19,441 nucleotides of DNA, taken from CAYFFV01 sp964342695 (lineage in GTDB: Bacteria; Acidobacteriota; Vicinamibacteria; Vicinamibacterales; UBA8438). The stretch is from the NCBI GenBank assembly GCA_964342695.1, contig CAYFFV010000029.1:1-19441 (forward strand), in the 5' to 3' direction. This document shows positions 6,574 through 14,591 of this stretch, in pieces. Numbering within the stretch: the stretch's first letter is position 1; each line of letters starts with the position of its first letter. The notes below the pieces were generated by a model. It was not told where the DNA came from. It was given only the letters and a program-made list of their open reading frames with translations, and did no database searches. A program made the translations under genes and the position numbers.

Positions 6574-7287
6574 ATGAAATTACTAGTTGATTCATTCATT
6601 TCTCGTTATGTGATGCTTGTTTTGAGCGTAACTTTATGCGGGGTTACGGTTACGTCTTGCAATGCTTCGTCCTCTTTAAAAAATGAAGAACTGCCCTATG
6701 TTGATAGTGAAAACACAGTTCTTCATTCCCGAAATAATAGATTGCGGATTGTCGCTTTCGGCGATTCTCTGACTGCCGGGTTGGGTGTTTCACCGGATGA
6801 ATCGTATCCAGCACGTTTACAAGCAGTTATTGATGAGGCCGGCTATGATTTTTTTGTCGAGAATGCTGGAGTGTCTGGTGAGACTACAGCAGGTGGTCTG
6901 CGAAGAATGGACTGGGTTCTTAATGGAGACGCAGAAATAGTCATTCTGGCACTGGGTGGGAACGATGGGTTGCGTGGTCTTCCAGTTGAGCAAATGAAAG
7001 ATAATTTATCGAAAATGATAGATATTATTAGAGAATCAGGCGCCCGGGTTCTACTGGCGGGAATGGAGGCTCCTCAAAATTTTGGCGTGGAGTACACAGA
7101 CGCATTTCGCAGTGTATTTCAAGAGCTAGCAGATCAACATGCCGTAATCTTTCTGCCGTTTTTGTTGGATGGGGTTGCTGGTATCCCAGAATTAAATCAG
7201 CCCGATGGGATACACCCGAACGTACGAGGTGCTCAGAGGGTTTCAGATAATGTGTGGTCTGTGCTGGAATTGATGATTTCAGAGTAG
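6574..7287 (+). CDS. tesA: GDSL/SGNH arylesterase-lysophospholipase, TesA-like
   Basis: This 237-residue SGNH hydrolase has the blocks AFGDSLTAGLGV (nucleophile Ser65), NAGVSGET (block II), LGGNDGLRG (block III Asn130) and QPDGIHPN (Asp211, His214 of the catalytic dyad). The N terminus has a hydrophobic segment (residues 12-28) ending in VTSC at Cys29. This could be a weak lipobox, so the enzyme is periplasmic, either anchored by lipid or cleaved like E. coli TesA. An extra linker of about 30 residues separates it from the catalytic domain. It is followed closely by ybbA and ybbP, the classical neighbours of tesA. Typical activities are thioester, lysophospholipid and aryl-ester hydrolysis; the physiological substrate is not known. 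The 190 bp before it, shared with the divergent peptidase gene, must hold both promoters, but I see no convincing boxes there. Confidence 0.9.
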   Translation: MKLLVDSFISRYVMLVLSVTLCGVTVTSCNASSSLKNEELPYVDSENTVLHSRNNRLRIVAFGDSLTAGLGVSPDESYPARLQAVIDEAGYDFFVENAGVSGETTAGGLRRMDWVLNGDAEIVILALGGNDGLRGLPVEQMKDNLSKMIDIIRESGARVLLAGMEAPQNFGVEYTDAFRSVFQELADQHAVIFLPFLLDGVAGIPELNQPDGIHPNVRGAQRVSDNVWSVLELMISE

Positions 7288-7306
7288 TCTTGTGAGGGAT
7301 GCTGTC

Positions 7307-7984
7307 GTGCCTGAGAAGAAAATGATTGAATTACAAGGTGTTTGTAAGAAGGTCGCTAGTGGAAATCATTCGTTGACGATTTTGCAGCCTACTGATCTGT
7401 CTGTCGCGGCCGGTGAGTTTGTCTCTATTATTGGTCCATCAGGTAGCGGTAAGTCTACCCTGCTAGGATTAATCGCTGGCTTAGATGTGCCGACGAGTGG
7501 GCATGTTTTTGTTGACACAGTTGACGTAACTGACCTTGATGAGGATCGCCTAGCCAAATTTAGAGGAGAGAATGTTGGATTTGTGTTTCAGTTCTTTCAT
7601 TTGATTCCATCATTAAAGGCTATTGAAAACATCGCGGTTCCTCTTGAAATAGCAGGAGAGCGTGACGCTTTTAAAAAAGCAAGGGATTTGCTAGATGAAG
7701 TTGGATTAACCGCACGAGGGGATCATTATCCTTGGCAGTTGTCTGGAGGAGAGCAGCAGAGAGTGGCAATCGCCAGAGCTCTCGCAAACGATCCACAAGT
7801 TCTGCTGGCGGATGAACCTACTGGAAATCTTGATTCGCGGAGTGGTGGACAAGTCGTTGATTTGCTTCTCAAGGTAAACAAAGTGCTCGGGACTACTATT
7901 GTTATGGTGACACACGATTCTGAGCTGACCAGTCGTTCTAGCCGAGTTCTTAAAATGCGAGATGGCAAGTTAGACCTTCATTAA
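7307..7984 (+). CDS. ybbA: ABC transporter ATP-binding protein, YbbA-like
   Basis: This is a MacB/LolD-type ATPase subunit. Motifs are the Walker A GPSGSGKST, the Q-loop FVFQFFHLIPSL, the signature LSGGEQQRVAIARAL, the Walker B VLLADEPTGNLD and the H-loop MVTHD. The frame opens with GTG at 7292, but I prefer GTG 7307 because GAGG lies 9 nt before it; ATG 7322 is also possible. The start is 19 nt after the tesA stop, so the two are co-transcribed, and ybbP follows 28 nt downstream. In E. coli YbbA pairs with YbbP. Transporters of this class usually power extraction or release of envelope lipids or lipoproteins instead of moving solutes through a channel. The partner and motifs are clear; the substrate is unknown. 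Confidence 0.92.
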   Translation: MPEKKMIELQGVCKKVASGNHSLTILQPTDLSVAAGEFVSIIGPSGSGKSTLLGLIAGLDVPTSGHVFVDTVDVTDLDEDRLAKFRGENVGFVFQFFHLIPSLKAIENIAVPLEIAGERDAFKKARDLLDEVGLTARGDHYPWQLSGGEQQRVAIARALANDPQVLLADEPTGNLDSRSGGQVVDLLLKVNKVLGTTIVMVTHDSELTSRSSRVLKMRDGKLDLH

Positions 7985-8012
7985 GCGCCATTTCTTTTCA
8001 GGTGATTGCTCA

Positions 8013-10562
8013 ATGTCAATGCTTTTTGTCTTAAAAATGATGTGGCGTGAATTAAGAGCCTCGTGGACTAGACTGACGTTCTTCTTTCTTTGCCTTGCGA
8101 TTGGTGTTGCGTCAATTGTTTCGTTACGGTCTCTTGTTCAAAACATACAGACCTCACTTGACAAGGAAGCCAAAAGCGTACTTGGTGCCGACGTGTCCCT
8201 TCGGACCGAACAGCCATGGTCGGATGAATTGGATGCAGTAATTAAAACGAGATTACTTTCAGTTCAGTCTGTCCAGCAAACGAGAACTATCGATGTTACG
8301 ACGGTCGCTCGTGCAAATGAAGGTATTGACTCTACTGCTAGGGTTGTCGAGGTTAGAGGTGTCGAAGAGGCTTTTCCGTTTTATGGAGCTTTTGAATTAC
8401 TTGGATCAGAGGATTATTCTTTTGATCTACTACGAGACAACGGTGCTTTAGTCGCGCCAGAAGTACTCTCCCAACTAAATGTTTCCATTGGTGACCGTGT
8501 GATTATTGGTGCCCTGTCTTTTGTTGTTCGTGGAGTCATTCAAAAAGAACCGGGTCGACGTATGGGGGGACTTGGTTTAGGGCCAAGGATTTTGGTTAGT
8601 TACGTGGGCGTGAAGGATGCAGGCTTGCAGGGGGTTGCCAGTCGAGCGAATAGACAGCTTTTATTAAAGGTGAATGAGAATCGTATTGAAAGTCTTGTAG
8701 ACGAATTGCAAGTTGATCTCAAAGACTCTTTTGTAAGGGTTAGTTCATACAGTGAAACTGGAAATCGGATTCAAGAGAATCTAAAACGGACAGAGAACTA
8801 TCTCAGTCTGGTAGGGCTCGGTATTGTTATTTTGGGTGGTATTGGCGTCTGGAGTGTTACGAGAGTTTTCATTCAAGAGCGAATCAGAAGTATTTCGATT
8901 TTGAAATGTCTTGGGTCTACGAATTATCAGGTGCTGGCAATTTATGTTTTGCAGGTGTTGTGTCTTGGTATAGGAGGGAGTTTTTTGGGTCTCGGGCTTG
9001 CAAAAGTCTCCTTAATGTCTGTGCCGGACTCTTTAACAGAGCAAGCTGCTCTGATGGCGGGTATCAGCAATATAGCGATAGATATAAGTAGTTCCGCGGC
9101 TCTTCAGGGCCTAGCGGTTGGAGTCTTGGTTTCGATGTTTTTTGCGTTTGTGCCACTGTTAGAGATCCGTCACGTAAAGCCATTGTTGCTAATGAGACAG
9201 GGAGGCAACGAATCTGAGTCTGACTTCGATTGGGTGAGAACTGTTACGACTGCTTTTGTTGGTTTGGGGCTGGTTCTACTTGCTATATGGCAAGCCGGTT
9301 CTTTTGAAATAGGCCTTTACGTTGTTGGTGGATTTTCGTTGGTTGGGTGCACTTTGTACGGACTGGTTGGAGTCGTTAAACATGTCGTGTCGCCTCTAGA
9401 AAAATCTAGGTGGTTTGTGATTCGACATGCGGCATTGAGTTTGCGGCGTCCTGGTAATCAAACGAAGGTAGTACTACTTTCTGTGGGATTAGGTAGTTTT
9501 TTTATTATTGGTATCCAGGCGACCCAGTTAAACATCTTGCGGGCTTTTGAGCTTGAGCTTCAAGAGGACGGTCCGGATATGTTTATGATTGACGTGCAAC
9601 AAGATCAAGCAGATGGCGTTAAAGAAATTGTCACAAGTGGTGGAGATGGGGCACTGCGGTTGATACCGGTGCTGAGAGCTCGAATAACAGGTGTGGACGG
9701 AAAAACACTTGATTTTGACAGTGCTAGGGAAGCACGAAGCGCTGGTTTGGGGCGAGAGTACACCGTAACCTATCGTTCATTTCTAGAAGAAAATGAAAAG
9801 ATCCTTCTTGGTGAGTTCTGGGACGAAACTCAGGCCATAGAACCAGAAGTATCCATTGAGAAGGACCTTTATGAAGATCGAGATATTAACTTGGGAGATG
9901 TCATTCACTTTAATGTGATGGGGCGAAATTTTCCTGCTCGGGTGACGAGCGTGCGTGAGGTGCGCTGGGATGATTCAAGAAATGGTGGTTTTTTCTTTCT
10001 TTTTCGACCTGGCTCTTTTGGTGATGCGCCGCATTCATATCTTGCATTTGTAAAAGGACCAGAAGGCAGTGAGGCCCGTATTGCTGTTCAACAACAGATA
10101 ATGTCTCGTTACCCGAACGTATCTGTTATTGATGGCTTAACTGTCATTGGCACCGTTAGGCGAATGCTTGATTATGTAGCCCTTGCGATTTCGATTGTTG
10201 GTGCGATTGCTTTGTTTAGTGGTAGTTTGATTCTCATTGGTTCTGTGGCAATGACAAAATTTCAGAGAATTTATGAATCGGCTATTTTTAAGACCCTCGG
10301 CGTTGATTCGCGGTCACTTGGATTGATGTTGGCTGTTGAATACGGACTTCTTGGTTTTGTTGCTGGGGTAGTAGGTTCTATTGGTTCATTGTTTCTTACT
10401 TGGGTGCTTACGCGGCAAGTTTTTAGTCTTCCATGGGATCCTTTTGTGACTCTTAATATTTTTGGTGTAATAGCAACGACTGCACTCGTCGTGCTCGTAG
10501 GGCTTTTATCAAGTATTGATGTGTTGAAACGACGTCCACTGGCAGCGCTACACGCGGAATAA
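8013..10562 (+). CDS. ybbP: FtsX/MacB-type ABC permease, YbbP-like
   Basis: This 849-residue membrane protein has about ten predicted spans near residues 19-39, 263-285, 305-332, 360-385, 410-430, 431-455, 486-505, 720-745, 771-798 and 811-834. Two large periplasmic domains (about 40-260 and 506-715) each precede an FtsX core. The FtsX signatures IRSISILKCLG (after span 2) and YESAIFKTLGVDSRSLG (after span 8) mark the coupling helices that meet the ATPase. The architecture and length match YbbP and the LolCE-like permeases with two fused halves. AGGTGA lies upstream of the ATG. It ends the tesA-ybbA-ybbP block, which suggests that the esterase and the transporter act on the same lipid-like material in the periplasm. 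Confidence 0.92.
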   Translation: MSMLFVLKMMWRELRASWTRLTFFFLCLAIGVASIVSLRSLVQNIQTSLDKEAKSVLGADVSLRTEQPWSDELDAVIKTRLLSVQSVQQTRTIDVTTVARANEGIDSTARVVEVRGVEEAFPFYGAFELLGSEDYSFDLLRDNGALVAPEVLSQLNVSIGDRVIIGALSFVVRGVIQKEPGRRMGGLGLGPRILVSYVGVKDAGLQGVASRANRQLLLKVNENRIESLVDELQVDLKDSFVRVSSYSETGNRIQENLKRTENYLSLVGLGIVILGGIGVWSVTRVFIQERIRSISILKCLGSTNYQVLAIYVLQVLCLGIGGSFLGLGLAKVSLMSVPDSLTEQAALMAGISNIAIDISSSAALQGLAVGVLVSMFFAFVPLLEIRHVKPLLLMRQGGNESESDFDWVRTVTTAFVGLGLVLLAIWQAGSFEIGLYVVGGFSLVGCTLYGLVGVVKHVVSPLEKSRWFVIRHAALSLRRPGNQTKVVLLSVGLGSFFIIGIQATQLNILRAFELELQEDGPDMFMIDVQQDQADGVKEIVTSGGDGALRLIPVLRARITGVDGKTLDFDSAREARSAGLGREYTVTYRSFLEENEKILLGEFWDETQAIEPEVSIEKDLYEDRDINLGDVIHFNVMGRNFPARVTSVREVRWDDSRNGGFFFLFRPGSFGDAPHSYLAFVKGPEGSEARIAVQQQIMSRYPNVSVIDGLTVIGTVRRMLDYVALAISIVGAIALFSGSLILIGSVAMTKFQRIYESAIFKTLGVDSRSLGLMLAVEYGLLGFVAGVVGSIGSLFLTWVLTRQVFSLPWDPFVTLNIFGVIATTALVVLVGLLSSIDVLKRRPLAALHAE

Positions 10563-10578
10563 CTCTTTTTGTTTGTTC

Positions 10579-10606
10579 TGGACAACAACGCACTCCGTGT
10601 TAAGAT
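10579..10606 (+). promoter_or_regulatory. Candidate sigma70-type promoter for the DksA-like gene and folK
   Basis: TGGACA (10579-10584), a 16-base spacer and TAAGAT (10601-10606) are present, with TG at 10598-10599 making an extended -10 element. Transcription would start near 10613, about 29 nt before the ATG at 10642. It lies in the gap after ybbP, so the downstream pair can be expressed independently. Prediction by eye only. Confidence 0.45.
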
Positions 10607-10641
10607 CGCTTGTTTGGTTCTTTTTCATAAATGGGGAATAA

Positions 10642-10971
10642 ATGGACCTAGCAATCTATAGAGATTTATTGGTTCAAAAGAGAGCAGAAATTCTTGCCGA
10701 AAGCAACACAACTCCTCTTCAGAAATCTGTCGACTATAGTAGCAGGCAGGGTGACTTGGCGGACCAAGCTGATGGAACAAATGAGGTTCATATTCAGTTA
10801 AAAATCAAGCAGACTGATGCCAAGATTCTTCAGGCAATAGAGGAGGCTCTTTCTCGTATAGAAAATAAAACCTACGGGATTTGTCGTGATTGCGGGGAAA
10901 ACGTTGCGCCTGCGAGATTGAATGCTATTCCTTGGACCCGAGTGTGCATAGGCTGCAAGACAACCCAGTAG
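10642..10971 (+). CDS. DksA/TraR-family C4 zinc-finger regulator
   Basis: This 109-residue protein has a helical N-terminal half, the acidic D38-L-A-D41-Q-A43 motif corresponding to DxxDxA at the coiled-coil tip of DksA, and a C4 zinc finger C81-x2-C84-x17-C102-x2-C105. DksA proteins enter the secondary channel of RNA polymerase and, with ppGpp, tune transcription. TraR-like members are short like this one; E. coli DksA has 151 residues and a longer coiled coil. The tip motif is retained, so activity on the polymerase is plausible. GGGGAATA precedes the ATG. folK follows 22 nt downstream, and the candidate promoter is immediately upstream. Confidence 0.88.
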   Translation: MDLAIYRDLLVQKRAEILAESNTTPLQKSVDYSSRQGDLADQADGTNEVHIQLKIKQTDAKILQAIEEALSRIENKTYGICRDCGENVAPARLNAIPWTRVCIGCKTTQ

Positions 10972-10993
10972 CAAGCAAGGATAATCAGTTTCG

Positions 10994-11479
10994 ATGGCAG
11001 AATGTTTCCGGTGGACTGTGGTTGCACTGGGTAGCAATGTGGGTGATCGGAGAGGACACCTCTCCTTTGGTGTAAAGAAGATCGGTGCGTTTCTTGATGA
11101 AATGATTGTTTCTGAGTTTTTAGAGACCGAGCATCAAGGTCATGGCATTCAACCTGAATATCTTAACGCTGTAGTTGTAGGGAGGTCACCTGAATTGCCC
11201 AAGGTTCTATTGGGCTATCTGCAAGACATCGAACAAGCTAGGCAGAGAAAGCGCCCATATGAAGGGGCGCCACGCACATTGGATTGTGATCTTATTTTAG
11301 TTGGAGATCTAGTTGTAGACTCGAAATCACTGACGTTGCCGCACCCGAGATTTCGTGAGAGGTCCTTCGTGCTGGATCCACTATTGTCTATTGCGCCACA
11401 TTTTGTAGACCCTGTCAGTGGTTCTTCGATACAAAGACTTAGAGAATTATTGGTCGGTAAAAGCTTGAAGAGTGACTGA
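10994..11479 (+). CDS. folK: 6-hydroxymethyl-7,8-dihydropterin pyrophosphokinase (HPPK)
   Basis: This 161-residue enzyme catalyses pyrophosphate transfer from ATP to 6-hydroxymethyl-dihydropterin in folate synthesis. Motifs are VALGSNVGDR (residues 10-19), YLNAVV (56-61), the ATP- and magnesium-binding APRTLDCDLIL with the Asp pair D97 and D99, and LPHPRFRERSFVLDPL. Length is normal for a free-standing HPPK. It follows the DksA-like gene by 22 nt on the same strand and ends about 28 bp from the convergent TolC-family gene. No folP or folB is visible in the window, so the rest of the pathway is elsewhere. Confidence 0.95.
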   Translation: MAECFRWTVVALGSNVGDRRGHLSFGVKKIGAFLDEMIVSEFLETEHQGHGIQPEYLNAVVVGRSPELPKVLLGYLQDIEQARQRKRPYEGAPRTLDCDLILVGDLVVDSKSLTLPHPRFRERSFVLDPLLSIAPHFVDPVSGSSIQRLRELLVGKSLKSD

Positions 11480-11507
11480 TGTGTATTACGTTACAGGTGG
11501 TCTCGAA

Positions 11508-13145
11508 TTAGAACCCGCCTCCCCCAACGATTGTAATGCCCGCACGTGATAGAGAGGTCTGTTGAACTCGCTCAAATTCGATTAAAGATTTTTGATAATC
11601 AAGAATTGCCCGTAACTCTGTGTCTTGGGCTGTTGCTAGGTCGCGCTGCGCTTGCACAACGAAAAAATTTGTAGATTGCCCGACATCAAATTTCGTTTCC
11701 TCAGCGTCTAGTTGCTGTCTAGCGAGTTCAGTTGCCGCTCGAGCTGCGTCGATTCTCTTGTTAATGCTTTCTACTTGTAAAGCTGCGTTAGTAACTTCTG
11801 TTGCAATTTGCAGTTCAATTTGTTTGAGTTGGGCTTGGGTCTGCTGGACTTGTAATTTTGCTCTAGTGTGGGCCGCTTTTTGGGCGCTACGGCCCAGTGG
11901 ATAATTGAGTTGAAGCTGTACATTCCACGCAGGGAAGTCAGCATCAACAAGATTGTTGATTGCATCTCGATATCCGCCTGGAATCACCGTGCTAGATGGG
12001 CCACCGAGAAACGGACTAACTAACTGAGTTCCCCCCTGCCCCTGCAGTCTGACAGAGCCAACGAGATCAAGTGAGGGAAGAGTGTCATTGCGAAGGTTCT
12101 TTACGGTCACATCGTTAATTTCCTGCTGACGACGTGTTCTTTCGATGTCCGTTCGTGCGTCGAGAGCACTTTGTACAGCATTTGCAAGATTTATGGGGTT
12201 GTGACTCACAAGGGGTCGATCAATCGGGTTAATTTCAGCGGTCCACATTTGGTCGTCCGTGCTGCTAACCAATAATTGTTTCAATGTGAGTTCCGCTGTT
12301 TGGAGGGCTTGTTGGGCCTCAGCAAGAGTTTGTCTTCGCGACGCAGCTTCAGACTGAGCTTGAACTATATCAATTGCAGCTAGTGTTCCGATTTCCGCAC
12401 GGACCCGGTTCTCCCTGACCAGTTGTTCTGCGAGTTCCAGGGCTTGTTTTTGTACGTCAACGCTTCCAGATGCGTAAACCAAATCCCAATACGCATTTCG
12501 CACATCTGCCAGAGTATTTGTGATGGCGGCACGCAGGTCGATGTCGGAAATGTCGCGATCAAGCTGACTTACAAGAAGTTGACGTCTTTGGTTGTCAATG
12601 CTTGAACCTCTGAGCAGAGGTTGGGTGTAAGAGAGGCCTACTGAGCTTGTGAAGCTCGGGTTGAAACTGAAAAAAACGTTATTGGTTTCAGTTCGTCCAT
12701 TGTTCCAGTCGATAGAGTAACTCCCCCCTCGCCATTTGACCGCTTGGTCGATCGCTATGTCCGCAGTGCCGCTCTCGTTTTCAACAGCCTGTTCGGTCAG
12801 GTTTCCGGCTCCATCAAGTTGTGAACGGGATGGACTTTGGCTTGTATTGAAGTCGAAGCTTGACCGTAAGGTGGGAAGAAAAACAGAATGAGCCTGAGCT
12901 ACAACAAGATCTTGAATTTGTGGGTTTAGCCGTTCTACTGCGATATCTAAGTTCCTACTGAGTGCCCGTTCGATTGCATCGTCGACCGTCAAATCAAAAA
13001 CGGGGCGAGATGGAGCGATGTCACGATTGATATTTGTTGAATTTATATATTTAGTAATGTCGGCCGGAAGTGTTTGAGCGTCGGTAGTCTCTGCTGCATT
13101 TATGCACGTCAATATTAAAGATAGTGTAAGGCATTGTTTATTCAC
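11508..13145 (-). CDS. TolC-family outer-membrane efflux protein
   Basis: This is an outer-membrane factor that forms the exit duct of tripartite efflux or type I secretion systems. The start I choose is GTG 13145, 10 nt behind AGGAG (plus-strand 13156-13160), giving 545 residues with a signal peptide QCLTLSLILTCINAAETTDA; a longer frame from 13178 would put extra residues before it. The mature protein has the usual duplicated pattern: DDAIERALSRNLDIAVERLN at the first helical hairpin, paired segments such as RRQLLVSQLDRDISDIDLRA and ELAEQLVRENRVRAEIGTLAAIDIVQAQ, and the C-terminal QLDAEETKFDVGQSTNFFVV with RDLATAQ. It is somewhat longer than E. coli TolC and ends in a glycine-rich GGGGF. No pump or adaptor gene is adjacent, so the partner is unknown; ispH lies upstream on the same strand. 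Confidence 0.92.
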   Translation of the reverse strand: MNKQCLTLSLILTCINAAETTDAQTLPADITKYINSTNINRDIAPSRPVFDLTVDDAIERALSRNLDIAVERLNPQIQDLVVAQAHSVFLPTLRSSFDFNTSQSPSRSQLDGAGNLTEQAVENESGTADIAIDQAVKWRGGSYSIDWNNGRTETNNVFFSFNPSFTSSVGLSYTQPLLRGSSIDNQRRQLLVSQLDRDISDIDLRAAITNTLADVRNAYWDLVYASGSVDVQKQALELAEQLVRENRVRAEIGTLAAIDIVQAQSEAASRRQTLAEAQQALQTAELTLKQLLVSSTDDQMWTAEINPIDRPLVSHNPINLANAVQSALDARTDIERTRRQQEINDVTVKNLRNDTLPSLDLVGSVRLQGQGGTQLVSPFLGGPSSTVIPGGYRDAINNLVDADFPAWNVQLQLNYPLGRSAQKAAHTRAKLQVQQTQAQLKQIELQIATEVTNAALQVESINKRIDAARAATELARQQLDAEETKFDVGQSTNFFVVQAQRDLATAQDTELRAILDYQKSLIEFERVQQTSLSRAGITIVGGGGF

Positions 13146-13155
13146 GGTTATTAGG

Positions 13156-13160
13156 CTCCT
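13156..13160 (-). promoter_or_regulatory. AGGAG ribosome-binding site of the TolC-family gene
   Basis: On the minus strand AGGAG lies 10 nt before GTG 13145 and falls inside the longer frame that begins at 13178. It therefore favours the GTG start, which also puts the signal peptide at the very N terminus. Confidence 0.55.
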
Positions 13161-13240
13161 TAAAATACGTAGCGCCAAATCTAACTCTTGGTAGTGTCGA
13201 TATTAATTACGCGAGGGCAGATAGTACATTTAGTCCTCGG

Positions 13241-14449
13241 CTACTCTAGTGCTGCGAGTTCTGAAAGTCTTTCAACAACCTTTCCTACTATGTTATCCGG
13301 GGTGGATGCTCCAGAAGTTATGGCAACATTTAGTGCATCGATAGAGGGCAACCAGTTTCGTGTCGTCGTCTCACTTGGGGCAGGTGTCGAGTTATTAGTC
13401 AACGCTGTCGTCAGGTGGTGATGTCGTATCTCCGTGGTAGAGACAAGACAAGACGCATCGGCTATATGGAAAGTCTTTACCCGTTCAGAACATATTCTGG
13501 CTAGGTTTCTTGTATTACTACTGTTGTATCCCCCTACGACTACCGCAAGAGAGAAATCTTGTTTGTGCAGTAGGCGGGTTACGGCATCCTGCCGGTCTTG
13601 TGTCGCGCTGCAGATGGTTTCAAAGGCCCTGAAGTGTTTTGAAAGATTTTCCTCGCGATATCGGGTGATTATTGCTTCGCGAATCATGTCACCGATCTCC
13701 AGAGATTCTGACATTAGCATCGTAGTCTGATTGGCAAGGCCAACTTGGCGTAAATCTGTTTGAGGATTGAAATCCGGGGAGCAAGCCGTCGCGAATGTCG
13801 ACAGAAATTGTTCGGGACTAGATTTCTCAAGAATAAAATCACACACAAGTTTCGCTTCTCTCTTGTCGAGAATAACAAGGTAACGGCCTTTGCCCGAATC
13901 AAGCGCTTTTGAAGCAGTTGCCCTCGTTTCTTCATGGTGATATTTACCATGGATAATTGCAGTGTATCCATCAGTTGAATACTGTCTAACCGCTTTCCAT
14001 ACATTCAGAACAGAACCGCATGTAGTGTCAACAATGATGCATCCAATTTGCTCGAGTTGTGAAAGTTCATTTGTTGTTACACCAAAAGCTGGAAGTATCA
14101 CGACATCTTCTGGAGTCAGGTTGTTTAGGGTTTCATGTTTGTCGCTCAGGAATCTTACACCTGCTTCTCTCATCCTGGAATTAACATGGGGATTGTGAAT
14201 TATCTCTCCTGTTAAAAATACATTTTGTTTCGGAAAACGGCGCCGTGTCTGATAAGCATAATCAACAGCGCGGTCAACGCCGTAACAGAAGCCAAAATCT
14301 TCGGCAAGATAAATGTTCAGGCGACCCGATGTCCAAGAGTAATTGGACTCCTTTATCTTTTCGACGAGTTGACTGTGGTAGTCGCGAGCTAGTTCGTTCG
14401 CAACGTCGTGTTTTAAGTCGAGTCCCTTACGGAAGATGGTAGCGGGCAC
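13241..14449 (-). CDS. ispH: 4-hydroxy-3-methylbut-2-enyl diphosphate reductase, long plant/cyanobacterial type
   Basis: This is the last enzyme of the MEP isoprenoid pathway: an iron-sulphur reductase that makes IPP and DMAPP from HMBPP. The three cluster cysteines are in FGFCYGVDRAV (Cys55), DTTCGSVLNVWK (Cys144) and ETICSATQDRQDA (Cys280). Substrate-site residues lie in GEIIHNPHVN, HGKYHHEETRATAS and GGYNSSNTRNLARIC. At 402 residues it is about 90 longer than E. coli IspH, and like plant and cyanobacterial enzymes it has an N-terminal extension (residues 1-45) and the HHEET version of the active-site loop. The start is GTG 14449, without a clear ribosome-binding site. The TolC-family gene follows on the same strand after about 95 bp. 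Confidence 0.95.
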   Translation of the reverse strand: MPATIFRKGLDLKHDVANELARDYHSQLVEKIKESNYSWTSGRLNIYLAEDFGFCYGVDRAVDYAYQTRRRFPKQNVFLTGEIIHNPHVNSRMREAGVRFLSDKHETLNNLTPEDVVILPAFGVTTNELSQLEQIGCIIVDTTCGSVLNVWKAVRQYSTDGYTAIIHGKYHHEETRATASKALDSGKGRYLVILDKREAKLVCDFILEKSSPEQFLSTFATACSPDFNPQTDLRQVGLANQTTMLMSESLEIGDMIREAIITRYREENLSKHFRAFETICSATQDRQDAVTRLLHKQDFSLAVVVGGYNSSNTRNLARICSERVKTFHIADASCLVSTTEIRHHHLTTALTNNSTPAPSETTTRNWLPSIDALNVAITSGASTPDNIVGKVVERLSELAALE

Positions 14450-14591
14450 GTGTAATGGTTACCAGTATTGTAAAAAGCAGAATCGGTTAATAAAAACAGT
14501 AATTAGCTACTAGTTAAGTGAAGGTGATCCTGACTCAACCAGTGCTTTAATCATAACCTAGTCGCTGGTCTAAAGTTGAGTTGTTGGTTTT

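Noticed and set aside
13183..13240. Terminator after ispH (CGAGG / CCTCG)
   Set aside because: A 5-bp stem with a loop of about 20 bases and no T-run is too weak to call.
14520..14585. Possible hairpin or tRNA-like structure between ispH and the SpoIID gene (CTCAAC/GTTGAG, ACCAG/CTGGT)
   Set aside because: The arms pair only with a large bulge and a long loop, there is no suitable T-run for the minus strand, and no tRNA arms can be formed.
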